NCBI RefSeq assembly: GCF_001593605.1
Contig: NZ_CP012836.1
Location: 3,662,501 to 3,726,500 of the forward strand
From: Algoriphagus sanaruensis
GTDB taxonomy: Bacteria; Bacteroidota; Bacteroidia; Cytophagales; Cyclobacteriaceae
Direction: 5' to 3'
DNA: 64,000 nt
Below are positions 27,045 through 35,136 of the stretch, in pieces; positions within the stretch are counted from its first letter, which is position 1; each line of letters starts with the position of its first letter. The translations under genes were made by a program, and so were the position numbers. Under the pieces are notes generated by a model. It searched no databases and was not told where the DNA came from. It saw nothing but the letters and a program-made list of their open reading frames with translations.

Positions 27045-27509
27045 TTATTTATCATAAATCTTACCAGTCGAAGCATAAAGCACACGACGAGCATCTGCAT
27101 TTCTAAGTTCTGTCTGAACGTCGGAGATAGGACCCATTTTCACGTCTTTGTCCACTTTCATGGAAATGGTGATTAGACCTCTATCTGCTTCAGGGAGTTT
27201 ATCACGCTCTTGGTTAACCCACTGAACCAACTCAGGAGCATTCAACAACGCATCGTTTGCTTGAATTCTTGGTTCGCTACCATACAAGCCGGTGTTTTTT
27301 GGCTTACCGATGTAGATGTAGGAAATCAAAGTCTTCTTTTGAAGCTTTTGAAGCTGCGTTGCTTGAGGAATTTTTTGCTCTACCAAGATGTCTTGCTCTC
27401 TCAATACGGTAGTCACCATGAAGAAGAACAACAACATGAAGATGATATCAGGCAAGGCAGACGTAGGAATACTTTCCTGTGTTTTGGTCTTTTTCTTAAA
27501 CTTTGCCAT
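27045..27509 (-). CDS. ExbD/TolR family proton-channel subunit (second)
   Basis: 154 aa: a short basic N-terminus (KFKKKTKTQ), one membrane segment PDIIFMLLFFFMVTTVL containing the essential Asp, and a periplasmic domain. ExbD dimers sit in the ExbB pentamer and use proton flow to energise TonB, or a gliding/secretion motor. It starts one base after the first exbD and is last in the operon. The C-terminal LRNADARRVLYASTGKIYDK resembles other Bacteroidota ExbDs. Confidence 0.9.
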   Translation of the reverse strand: MAKFKKKTKTQESIPTSALPDIIFMLLFFFMVTTVLREQDILVEQKIPQATQLQKLQKKTLISYIYIGKPKNTGLYGSEPRIQANDALLNAPELVQWVNQERDKLPEADRGLITISMKVDKDVKMGPISDVQTELRNADARRVLYASTGKIYDK

Positions 27510-27510
27510 A

Positions 27511-28146
27511 TCAATTACCTCCTATTTTATCAGGTTCAGCAATAGAAATCGCCATAGGGATTCCTTCTTTTCCTTTGTCTTGAAGCGCTTTTGAAGCTTC
27601 ATCTTCTCCAGTCAAACCTCTGTATTCGTCAGCAGTCAACCCAACTCGCTCAGCATAAATTTCAAAATATGCCTTTTTCGCTAAGTCAAATACTTCCAAG
27701 AATACATCGTAGCTTGTACCACGGTTGGTTTTGATGGAAATAACTGCTTCACCTGGGTGATCTGAAGATTCAGGTCTTCTTAATGCTTGCGCTTGAAGTG
27801 AAGCTGGCAATGTGTTGAACAAAGCAGCTGCATCCTCATCAGGAGCACCAAAATTCAAGATGAAATCTTTAAAATCTTGATCCAGACCTTCAGCAGTTCT
27901 TCTGTACTCGCCTTCTACAAGCAAATCATCATTCGCGTTAATCAACACGTTGAAGATGTTACGCTCGTTTTTCTTAATATCTGGTGGCGGTACGTTCGGA
28001 TCCAACTTCGGAGGTAGGATGTTTAGAATCCCCTTATCCGAAGCGATCGTAGTCGTCACGAGAAAGAAGATCAATAGCAGGAAGGCGATGTCAGCCATCG
28101 AACCCGCATTAACCTCCTGACTCATTCTTCCTTTACTTCTCGCCAT
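27511..28146 (-). CDS. ExbD/TolR family proton-channel subunit (first)
   Basis: 211 aa, longer than a typical ExbD of about 140. The N-terminus MARSKGRMSQEVNAGSMAD leads into one membrane segment (ADIAFLLLIFFLVTTTI) with the conserved Asp; the periplasmic part has an insertion (about residues 85-125) and an extended C-terminal tail rich in charged residues. Double exbD genes of unequal length are usual in Bacteroidota TonB systems. It is cotranscribed with exbB and the 109-aa membrane gene upstream (2-base gap). Confidence 0.9.
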   Translation of the reverse strand: MARSKGRMSQEVNAGSMADIAFLLLIFFLVTTTIASDKGILNILPPKLDPNVPPPDIKKNERNIFNVLINANDDLLVEGEYRRTAEGLDQDFKDFILNFGAPDEDAAALFNTLPASLQAQALRRPESSDHPGEAVISIKTNRGTSYDVFLEVFDLAKKAYFEIYAERVGLTADEYRGLTGEDEASKALQDKGKEGIPMAISIAEPDKIGGN

Positions 28147-28148
28147 GA

Positions 28149-28478
28149 TTATTTGATCGCTTTATTGAGTTCAGTAATAACAATTCCAACTACTGCAATG
28201 ATCGTCAAAATGTAAGTAGTAACTAAAAAGCCACCAACAATTTGAGACATCTGAGGAGTTAGGTTGAATGGTTCTCCTTCAAACTTAGGCAATACTTCAT
28301 TTGAAGAAATAGAGTAGCTAATGAAGAAGAGAACAAAGATCACTAGAACACCAAGACCTGTCTTAAGCAAGCTCTTAGGATCATCCAATGACTTGATCAA
28401 TGGAAGGACAACTGCGAAAACAGCACCTAAGCCGACTAGCGCGTATCCAACGTATAAAATGATATCGTAAGTATCCAT
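28149..28478 (-). CDS. Conserved small membrane protein of the Exb operon
   Basis: 109 aa with three hydrophobic segments (about 6-28, 42-60 and 82-105), a short SLDDPKSLLKTG loop between the first two and a KFEGEPFNLTPQ loop that is probably periplasmic. It sits between exbB and the two exbD genes with very tight spacing, suggesting a structural or assembly role in the proton-driven complex. I do not recognise a named family. Composition matches its neighbours. Confidence 0.75.
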   Translation of the reverse strand: MDTYDIILYVGYALVGLGAVFAVVLPLIKSLDDPKSLLKTGLGVLVIFVLFFISYSISSNEVLPKFEGEPFNLTPQMSQIVGGFLVTTYILTIIAVVGIVITELNKAIK

Positions 28479-28530
28479 ATTAAATCAACTTAAAGTTAAA
28501 TGACTTATTAATTGAACCAGAAGGCTGGAA

Positions 28531-29340
28531 TTACTTACCAGTCAACTTGTGCTTCACCAACACGTCTACCAAAGAGATAGAAGCGTCTTCCATGTCATTT
28601 ACCAAAGAGTCGATTTTAGCTACTAGGTAGTTGTAGAACAACTGTAGGATAATCGCAACGATCAAACCAGCAACTGTAGTCAAAAGGGCGATTTTAATAC
28701 CACCTGCTACGATTGAAGGAGAGATATCACCAGCAGCCTCGATGGTATCGAAGGCGAAGATCATACCGATTACCGTACCCATGAAGCCCAACATTGGAGC
28801 CAAAGAGATGAAAAGAGAGATCCATACAAGACCTTTTTCCAAACGGCCCATTTCAACTGAACCGTAAGCAATGATTGATTTTTCAACCATTTCGATACCT
28901 TCTGAGTATCTCATCAAGCCTTGGGTAAAGATAGAAGCAACTGGACCTTTAGTGCTCTTAGTAACATCCTTAGCAGCTTCAACGCCTCCAGAAGCCAAAG
29001 CCTCTTCGATTTTGTTGATCAACTTCTTAGTGTTAGTAGTAGAAAGGTTCAAAGTGATGATTCTTTCCAATGCAATAGCAAGACCCAAGATCAAACAGAT
29101 CAATACTGGAGTCATGTACACTGGATCACCTTCGATAAACTTTTCTTTGATGATTTGGTGGAAGCTTTGCTCCTCAGCGACGATCTCGTCGTCAACCATA
29201 GTTGGGGATGCAGCAGGCTCTTCTACTGCTTGAGTTTCTTCAGTTGCAGCAGTTGTGTCAGCAGCTGCATCTTGTGCGTTAGCGAAAACAGGAACAAATA
29301 GGATACCTGCAAGCATGAACAAAGCGATTAACTTTCTCAT
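28531..29340 (-). CDS. MotA/TolQ/ExbB proton channel family protein
   Basis: 269 aa. Unlike E. coli ExbB it begins with a cleavable-looking signal peptide (ending VFANAQ) followed by an acidic Ala/Glu/Thr/Asp-rich linker of about 35 residues. Then come three membrane segments: ILGLAIALERIITL, the LFISLAPMLGFMGTVIGMIFAFD helix and the IKIALLTTVAGLIVAIILQ helix, all conserved ExbB/TolQ channel positions. It forms the pentameric inner-membrane channel for the ExbD subunits. First gene of a four-gene operon with its own terminator; the 5' leader is AT-rich without a clear -7 match. Confidence 0.93.
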   Translation of the reverse strand: MRKLIALFMLAGILFVPVFANAQDAAADTTAATEETQAVEEPAASPTMVDDEIVAEEQSFHQIIKEKFIEGDPVYMTPVLICLILGLAIALERIITLNLSTTNTKKLINKIEEALASGGVEAAKDVTKSTKGPVASIFTQGLMRYSEGIEMVEKSIIAYGSVEMGRLEKGLVWISLFISLAPMLGFMGTVIGMIFAFDTIEAAGDISPSIVAGGIKIALLTTVAGLIVAIILQLFYNYLVAKIDSLVNDMEDASISLVDVLVKHKLTGK

Positions 29341-29929
29341 AATGTGATTTTTAAATAGACTTTTGATAAAGGTTAAATGGTTTCCAGATTAAATCGAGGC
29401 TTTAAAGTTATCATTTTTTAAATTCAAAAAACAATGGGTTCTTTTTACTTTTTTGAAAGAATCCCCTGTTTTAAATGATTTAAAGCCAATTTTTACATGA
29501 ATGGAATGAAAAACACAGGAATCATTGAATGGGGTTTTTAAACCCAAATTATCTGAATTTTTTGATCCACTTGTTCAAAGATTAGCCAATATATTGGTTT
29601 TCAAAAGAATCATTAAAATAAAAGTAATTTTCTTTCTTCTTTTCCATTCACGGGCTGAGTTCACAATCATTTCGATCGCATCATTTACGAGGATTTAAAA
29701 ATTTATTCTTCCTGTATCGAATTGTAATCGAAACGTAACTTCCTTGAATTGTAAAAAATGATTGTCTGCAATTTTGGACCTCATTTACAAACTGCCAAAT
29801 CGCTCATACCTCCAAGTATCTCCTGGAGGCCAATTTCAACCCCGAGGTTCCTCAATCAGTCCACCTTCTTTTTGATAAAACAAGAGGAAACAAAAAAGCC
29901 AACCTTATCGCTAAAGTTGGCTATTGATG
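29341..29929. other. 589-base spacer between exbB and tRNA-Ser
   Basis: The first 300 bases are AT-rich and should contain the exbB promoter; a TAACTTTA at about 29407-29414 (minus strand) is only a near match to TAnnTTTG. From about 29755 to 29860 the composition rises and a short inverted repeat occurs: CCTCCA (29809-29814) and TGGAGG (29824-29829). A reading frame on the plus strand from 29758 runs through the tRNA and is not credible. I see no coding gene; a small RNA cannot be excluded. The last part holds the tRNA-Ser terminator. Confidence 0.5.
29892..29922 (-). terminator. Rho-independent terminator of tRNA-Ser
   Basis: On the minus strand AGCCAAC, a 12-base loop, GTTGGCT, then a T tract; it starts about 8 bases after the tRNA end. 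Confidence 0.85.
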
Positions 29930-30017
29930 CAGAGAGGAAGGGATTCGAACCCTCGATACCCTTTAGGGGTATACACACTTTCCAGGCGTGCTCCTTCAAC
30001 CACTCGGACACCTCTCT
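29930..30017 (-). tRNA. tRNA-Ser (anticodon GGA)
   Basis: 88 nt class II tRNA. Acceptor stem AGAGAGG/CCTCTCT with discriminator G; D-arm TCCGAGTGGTTGAAGGAGC; anticodon loop CTGGAAA giving GGA at 29981-29983 (reads UCC and UCU); a long variable arm with the stem TACCC/GGGTA; and T-loop TTCGAAT. The long variable arm and G73 are serine identity features. CCA is not encoded. Confidence 0.95.
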
Positions 30018-30051
30018 GTGTTGATTTTTGGTCCCTTTCGGAATCGGAGTG

Positions 30052-30082
30052 CAAAGAAAAAAATTATTCCTCCCCTTTCCAA
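30052..30082 (-). promoter_or_regulatory. Promoter of tRNA-Ser
   Basis: On the minus strand TTG (30082-30080), 20 bases, then TTTCTTTG (30059-30052), one base off TAnnTTTG. The tRNA 5' end is 34 bases downstream. Confidence 0.55.
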
Positions 30083-30089
30083 ACCAGAC

Positions 30090-30121
30090 GATAAAATAAC
30101 CGAAAAATCATGCGGTTATTT
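30090..30121 (-). terminator. Probable terminator overlapping the ansA stop codon
   Basis: On the minus strand AAATAACCG (30121-30113), a 10-base loop containing the ansA TGA, CGGTTATTT (30102-30094), then TTAT. The stem is AT-rich but 9 bp and perfect. Confidence 0.6.
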
Positions 30122-31175
30122 CCCCTGCTATAGATTGAGTGAGTTTGAGACACACTTCCTCTCGACTATAATTTTGCCCCAATAAAAACATCAATTTAGT
30201 GACTGCTGCTTCAGTGGTCATATCTGCACCGCTCACTACCCCAACTGCCAGCAATTCTTTGCTTGTCTCATATCGACCTTGAATTACACGTCCACCATTA
30301 CATTGAGAGACATTTAAAATAATTAATCCCTTTTTGATCGCTTTTTCTAAAGACTGCATAAACCAAGCTTCTGATGGACTATTCCCCGAACCATAGGTTT
30401 CTAAGACAACTCCTCTAAGCCCGTCAATACTGAAACATGCATCCATGATTTTATCGGTGATTCCAGGGAAAAGCTTCAGAATCATGACCCGGTTATCGAG
30501 ATTGTTCAGATTTTTCAATTTACGCGTCGCCTCATAAGGTCTGATCGCATTGGTATTGTAGTCGATCACAATCCCTGCCTCCGCCAGAATGGGGTAGTTT
30601 TCGGACTCAAAAGCATCAAAGTGGATACTTTGTACTTTTTTAGCCCGATTTCCTCTCAGGAGCATGTGGTTGAAAAAGATGCATACCTCAGGGACAATAG
30701 GCCGGCCATTGATTTTAGCGGTAGCGATTTCGAGGGAAGTCATCAAATTTTCCCTTGCATCTGAGCGCATCGCCGAAATAGGTAATTGCGCTCCTGTGAA
30801 TATGACTGGCTTATTTAACCCATTGAGCATGTAACTCAACATGGATGCGGAATAGGCCATGGTATCAGTGCCATGCAATACCACAAAGCCATCATAACTA
30901 TCATAGTTCTCATAAATAATATAGGCCATGTCTTTCCAATGTCTCATAGACACATTTGAAGAATCAATTGGCTCGGGAAATGAGATAACCGTAATAGCAA
31001 TGTCCATATTGGACAGGATCGGTATTTTTTCGAGAATCTGTCCAAAATTAAATGGAACTAGAGCGCCTGATTCGTCATAGGCCATCCCCAAAGTTCCCCC
31101 AGTATAGATAATCAATACGGAGGCAGTCTTTGCCGTCTTTAGACCAGTATTTAATCGGACGATTTTATAATTCAT
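30108..31175 (-). CDS. ansA: Type I (cytoplasmic) L-asparaginase
   Basis: 355 aa without a signal peptide. Active-site motifs are YTGGTLGM (first Thr) and HGTDTMAYSASMLSYML (Thr-Asp pair); GAQLPISAMRSDARENL is the typical type I continuation. It hydrolyses asparagine to aspartate and ammonia in the cytoplasm. It is the last gene of the seven-gene minus-strand operon, its ATG overlapping the TatD stop (ATGA). The final strand of the gene forms half of a terminator hairpin. Confidence 0.95.
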   Translation of the reverse strand: MNYKIVRLNTGLKTAKTASVLIIYTGGTLGMAYDESGALVPFNFGQILEKIPILSNMDIAITVISFPEPIDSSNVSMRHWKDMAYIIYENYDSYDGFVVLHGTDTMAYSASMLSYMLNGLNKPVIFTGAQLPISAMRSDARENLMTSLEIATAKINGRPIVPEVCIFFNHMLLRGNRAKKVQSIHFDAFESENYPILAEAGIVIDYNTNAIRPYEATRKLKNLNNLDNRVMILKLFPGITDKIMDACFSIDGLRGVVLETYGSGNSPSEAWFMQSLEKAIKKGLIILNVSQCNGGRVIQGRYETSKELLAVGVVSGADMTTEAAVTKLMFLLGQNYSREEVCLKLTQSIAGEITA

Positions 31176-31948
31176 TTTCTTACCTCCTTAAATAAATTAA
31201 GTGCATTGGCCTTGGTGAATTCTGCTACCTGTGCAGAGGAAATCTCCTTGAGATCACCTACTCGCTGTGCAATTATTCCCAAATACGCTGGTGTATTTCT
31301 TTTTCCCCGATGAGGAACCGGGGCCAAATACGGCGCATCTGTTTCCAAAACCAAATTTTCTATTCCAATATAAGGAATCACTTGATCTAAGCCACCGTTT
31401 TTGAAAGTGACCACTCCGCCAATTCCTAATAAAAATCCTAAATCGATAATTTTTTTTGCTTGCTCCAAGCTCCCGGTAAAGCAATGAAAAATCCCTTTTA
31501 ACGTACCGTTCTGATGGCTACTTATTATCTCGATAGTTTCGTCAATGGATTCTCTGCAATGCAACACGATCGGCAAATTCAAGGATTTAGCCCAGTTGAT
31601 TTGAATCTCCAAGGATTCCTTTTGGATGCCAAAAGTAGTTTTATCCCAATACAGATCAGTCCCAATCTCTCCCACTGCCGCAAAATCACGCTTGCCCAAC
31701 CACTCTTCCATGATTCGTAGCTGATCTCTAAAATCTTCCTTGACATCGCAGGGATGAAGCCCCATCATTGGAATACACAAATCCCCATATCGCTCTTCAC
31801 AGTCCAACATCCGATTGATTGTTTCCACATCCACATTGGGCATGTAAATTCGTTCGACCCCTGCCGCCTTGATTTCTTCAATGATCTGATCTCGATCAGA
31901 ATCAAATTTTGATGAATAAATGTGGGCATGAGTATCGATCAGATTCAT
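31172..31948 (-). CDS. TatD family metal-dependent hydrolase (DNase)
   Basis: 258 aa from ATG 31948, chosen because it overlaps the preceding glycosyltransferase stop as ATGA and puts the metal motif DTHAHIYSSKFDSDRD at the very N-terminus; a frame extended to 32104 exists but lies inside the upstream gene. Other metal ligands are seen in EIGTDLYWD, LHCRES, FHCFTGS and ETDAPYLAP. TatD enzymes are 3'-5' exonucleases or deoxyribonucleases with a TIM-barrel fold. Position in the operon gives no specific clue to its role. Confidence 0.94.
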   Translation of the reverse strand: MNLIDTHAHIYSSKFDSDRDQIIEEIKAAGVERIYMPNVDVETINRMLDCEERYGDLCIPMMGLHPCDVKEDFRDQLRIMEEWLGKRDFAAVGEIGTDLYWDKTTFGIQKESLEIQINWAKSLNLPIVLHCRESIDETIEIISSHQNGTLKGIFHCFTGSLEQAKKIIDLGFLLGIGGVVTFKNGGLDQVIPYIGIENLVLETDAPYLAPVPHRGKRNTPAYLGIIAQRVGDLKEISSAQVAEFTKANALNLFKEVRK

Positions 31949-33045
31949 GGGTATTTTCTGGATTTCCAAGGGGTTTTCTGGGGCCAAAAGTAATAAAGAA
32001 TAGTTAGCGTAAGGGTCAGAAACTGGTAAAAATCGTAGAGCAATCCGTCGGTGAATCTCATCTTTTGTCCTGCCCTTCCAGCCAAAATCCGGTTCAGACT
32101 CCATTGAATCAGAGATTTACCCATCCAAATTCCATATCCAACTATCGGCCAATGGAAGATCAAGTAAACTAATGCTGGGAAATAGGCAAATTGAAGCCCC
32201 AAAGCGATTTTCCAAGGAATTGAAAGCGACATGACACCTTGCATCCATCGCTTGCGCTGTTGCATCAAGGCACGAAAACTGCCCTCACTTTTGGTTTTCA
32301 CCAGCATGTTTTGGGTGAATTGGTAACGAATCTTAAAACCTATCTTTCGAATTAATCGAGCCAATTCAAGATCTTCAGTCAGTGAATTCGCGGTGTTTGG
32401 AAATCCTCCACTTTGAAAATATGCCTCTCTGGAGACAACCATATTATTTCCCAAACCCGTGGCAGGAAAACCTAGATCAGTCGAAATTTTCACCAATCCA
32501 AGTGTATTCCACCAATCCATTGCCTGCATTCGATCCAAAAACCGATTCCCATGCACGGCTGTAATCCCCAAAACCAGTCCTGTTTTAGAATCTGTAAATG
32601 CCGATAAACCCGCCTTAATCCAATCTCTTGGAACCTGGCAATCTGCATCGGTAAAAAAGAAAAAATCACCAGTTGCCTGCATGACCAGTTGAGCCAAAGC
32701 GTTAGCCTTTCCATTGGGATGAAGCTTTCCAAAATCTGCTTCACTCAGGGTTAATACTTGATGCCTTTCGGATTCTTTTTTCCAATCATAAAGGATCGAT
32801 TGAGTTTGATCTTGACTGGCATCATCTACAATCAAAATCTCCAAAAGCTCTTTCGGATAATCTAGCGTTTTCAAACTTTCTAAGAGCCTCGGTAATTGAG
32901 TTTCTTCGTTTCTCGCGGCAATTAGAATGGAGACTTTGGGATCTATGAATTTGGACTGGTCATACCTTTTCCAAAAAAACCGAATCGCGATCCATAGCGC
33001 TAAAAACTGGATCAAAAGAAAACATACGACTACATAGGCAATCAT
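31945..33045 (-). CDS. Family 2 glycosyltransferase, membrane-bound (operon downstream copy)
   Basis: 366 aa from ATG 33045, which overlaps the deacetylase stop (ATGA); a TTG six codons earlier is less likely. An N-terminal membrane helix is followed by the GT-A domain: VSILIAARNEE, ILIVDDASQD, FFFTDADCQVP (DxD), SLTEDLELARLI (ED motif) and QQRKRWMQG (QxxRW), the full set of a processive or semi-processive inverting GT2. The C-terminal part has further membrane segments. Together with the adjacent deacetylase it may build or modify a surface polysaccharide or glycolipid; the sugar is unknown. Confidence 0.88.
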   Translation of the reverse strand: MIAYVVVCFLLIQFLALWIAIRFFWKRYDQSKFIDPKVSILIAARNEETQLPRLLESLKTLDYPKELLEILIVDDASQDQTQSILYDWKKESERHQVLTLSEADFGKLHPNGKANALAQLVMQATGDFFFFTDADCQVPRDWIKAGLSAFTDSKTGLVLGITAVHGNRFLDRMQAMDWWNTLGLVKISTDLGFPATGLGNNMVVSREAYFQSGGFPNTANSLTEDLELARLIRKIGFKIRYQFTQNMLVKTKSEGSFRALMQQRKRWMQGVMSLSIPWKIALGLQFAYFPALVYLIFHWPIVGYGIWMGKSLIQWSLNRILAGRAGQKMRFTDGLLYDFYQFLTLTLTILYYFWPQKTPWKSRKYP

Positions 33046-33668
33046 AATAGTGCTGTTTGCCAATCTTCCCGTTTCAAAAAATCCAAATAGGCAGGAAGAA
33101 TTTGGGGTAAAACTTGGGCTGTCTTTTGCTGATCATGAAAAACAACCACCTTTCCTGGTTTGGTATTTTGGATACTGTTTTGAAGAATTCGCTGGCTAGA
33201 GATACCCTTTGAATAATCTCCTGTCAACAAGCTCCACATTACAATCTTTTTGGATTTCTTCACTTCCATGGCTTGCATTTGAGTTAACCTACCATAAGGC
33301 GGACGAAATAGCGAGGTCTTTTCACCTAGCTCTTCATTGAGCAACTGATCAAAGCGTCTCACATCTTCCAGGTAGATCTCAGTTTTAGTCTTCCAACCGT
33401 TTAAATGATGGGTGGTATGATTACCGATTTGATGACCTTCACTTAAAACTCTCTCCGCCAATCGGGAATGTTTACGGAGATTTTCCCCGACCATAAAAAA
33501 AGTGGCTTGAAATCCTCTTGCTCCTAATTCATCTAGAACAAAATCAGTAACTCCAGGTACAGGACCATCGTCAAAAGTCAACCATATCCTCCGATCCACT
33601 GCAGGCATTTCCCAAATTCGATTGGGGAAAATGTTCTGGATGATTTTTGGAACCGAATGAAAAACCAT
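33042..33668 (-). CDS. Polysaccharide deacetylase (CE4/NodB fold)
   Basis: 208 aa. CE4 motifs: WLTFDDGPVPG (first, catalytic Asp and metal Asp), GHQIGNHTTHH (zinc His pair), FRPPYGRLTQ (third) and VVFHDQ near the end. These enzymes remove N-acetyl groups from chitin-like or peptidoglycan sugars or from glycan intermediates. No signal peptide is obvious, so it may act at the inner membrane face or on cytoplasmic lipid-linked substrates. It overlaps the following GT2 by ATGA and lies 3 bases after the PP2C stop. Confidence 0.9.
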   Translation of the reverse strand: MVFHSVPKIIQNIFPNRIWEMPAVDRRIWLTFDDGPVPGVTDFVLDELGARGFQATFFMVGENLRKHSRLAERVLSEGHQIGNHTTHHLNGWKTKTEIYLEDVRRFDQLLNEELGEKTSLFRPPYGRLTQMQAMEVKKSKKIVMWSLLTGDYSKGISSQRILQNSIQNTKPGKVVVFHDQQKTAQVLPQILPAYLDFLKREDWQTALL

Positions 33669-33671
33669 GGC

Positions 33672-34883
33672 TTAAGCTATCCGCAAACTCAGCAAAGTGA
33701 GATCGTCTCTGAGTGGTTGATCTTTGGAAAACTTGTTGATTTCTTCCAGAAAGTTTCGATGAAACATATCTGGATCCATGCAAATATTTCCTTCTGCAAA
33801 TGCCCGAAATCTATCCTCGCCAAATTCTTCCTCGTTGGGATTGATCGTTTCGGTTAGGCCATCGGTATAAAGGTGAATCATAAATTTCCCCAAGTTTGTC
33901 CTAGACCCCACTTCCATAAAAGGTAACTCTTCAAATGCGCCGAGTATTGTGGTTCCTGCCTCCAAGGTTTCCCCTTGCATCGAATCCTCTCGACATAAGA
34001 TAGGAGGATTATGGCCCGCATTAATAAATCGTAATGTCTGAGTCGAAAAACGATATTCCCCTAGAAAAAAGGTAATGAATCGTTCTCCTTTGGTATTATC
34101 AAACAAGGTGTAATTCAATTGTCTTACGATGGTCTCCAAGGAAGCATCACTTCGAAGCAAGGTTCGTAATGCCGCTTGGAAATTAGACATCAATAGTGCG
34201 GCGGCGATTCCTTTACCAGAGACATCTGCGATACAGAAGTAAATTGTGTCTTCACTTTTCTGAATCAGATCGTAATAGTCCCCTCCCACCATACTATGCG
34301 GGAAATAGGTGACTTTCGCCTTTATTCTTCCATTTTCAGGAAGTGTGGATGGAAACAACATCTGTTGAACCTGGGAAGCGATTGCCACTTCTCTATTCAA
34401 TACCTCCTGTTCCAGTTGTTTTCGGGCAAAGCGTTTATTTTCCAAGGCCACAACCAAAATATTGGTCAAAGCTTGTGTAAAGTCCAAATCCAGTTCCTGA
34501 GCGACATGCTTCCGTTTCAAAAAAAGAATCGCCAACATGGAATTCTTGTGGTATACCGGCAAGTAGGTTTCCAACTCTTCAAAAGAATACCCATCCGGCA
34601 ATTGAATGGACATTTGCCCGGTCTCTTTTTGATCTTTTACCTGATCTAAAGCAAGCGAGGAGGGAATTTTATACTTTACACCATGGGCTATTTTTTGCTC
34701 AAACTGCCCCTCTTTAAAAACATAAAGAACCAGAGACTTCAGTTCCAAATGGACCAGACAGGTAAATTTGAAAATATTCACCAAGACGGATTCCGACTGA
34801 TTTTCATTGATCGCCTGGGTGATTTCCAAAAGAGCTTTTAACTCCAACTCTTTCCGTTGGTATTTAAATTCTTGTTCTTTCAC
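33672..34883 (-). CDS. SpoIIE/RsbU-type PP2C serine phosphatase with N-terminal sensor domain
   Basis: 403 aa from GTG 34883, one base after the small gene upstream. The N-terminal 150 residues look GAF-like, followed by a helical linker (about 155-180); the phosphatase domain from about 185 has GGDYYDLI, IADVSGKGIAAALLMS, FINAGHNPPIL, LYTDGLTE and RDDLTLLSL, including the metal-binding Asp residues. Such phosphatases usually dephosphorylate an STAS anti-anti-sigma protein; no STAS or anti-sigma gene is adjacent. Cytoplasmic. Its place in a glycan gene operon suggests control of envelope functions, which is inference. Confidence 0.9.
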   Translation of the reverse strand: MKEQEFKYQRKELELKALLEITQAINENQSESVLVNIFKFTCLVHLELKSLVLYVFKEGQFEQKIAHGVKYKIPSSLALDQVKDQKETGQMSIQLPDGYSFEELETYLPVYHKNSMLAILFLKRKHVAQELDLDFTQALTNILVVALENKRFARKQLEQEVLNREVAIASQVQQMLFPSTLPENGRIKAKVTYFPHSMVGGDYYDLIQKSEDTIYFCIADVSGKGIAAALLMSNFQAALRTLLRSDASLETIVRQLNYTLFDNTKGERFITFFLGEYRFSTQTLRFINAGHNPPILCREDSMQGETLEAGTTILGAFEELPFMEVGSRTNLGKFMIHLYTDGLTETINPNEEEFGEDRFRAFAEGNICMDPDMFHRNFLEEINKFSKDQPLRDDLTLLSLRIA

Positions 34884-34884
34884 A

Positions 34885-35136
34885 TTAAAGGGTATTGTGA
34901 GCCATTAGGCCCTTTTTTGTAGCTAAATAAAAAAGTGATGCACCCTCCTCCAAGATATCCACAGTATCGAATCGTTCCTCATCTGGCCCAATTAGACATT
35001 TGATCATCCCTTTTTGATAAAGCGAACGGAGTGTTTCTAAGATTTGACGATCCTCCCACCCTAGGGCATTCTTTAGATAGGAAAAAGGCTGAACAAAGTA
35101 CAATTCGTCCAAAAGATCAAACTCCAAATCACTCAT
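34885..35136 (-). CDS. Small protein of unknown function, possibly winged-helix-like
   Basis: 83 aa, starting at the ATG overlapping the GT2 stop (ATGA) and ending one base before the phosphatase GTG. The sequence has a helix-turn-helix-like rhythm (FSYLKNALGWEDRQILETLRSLYQKG followed by MIKCLIG and a strand pair), reminiscent of small winged-helix domains, but no family is recognised. The tight coupling to the PP2C gene suggests it works with, or is regulated by, the phosphatase. Confidence 0.65.
   Translation of the reverse strand: MSDLEFDLLDELYFVQPFSYLKNALGWEDRQILETLRSLYQKGMIKCLIGPDEERFDTVDILEEGASLFYLATKKGLMAHNTL

Noticed and set aside
29758..30024. Frame of 88 codons on the plus strand
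   Set aside because: It runs through the antisense of tRNA-Ser and its terminator.
31949..32104. 52-codon N-terminal extension of TatD
   Set aside because: It would lie inside the glycosyltransferase gene and place extra sequence before the N-terminal metal motif; the ATGA overlap gives a natural start at 31948.
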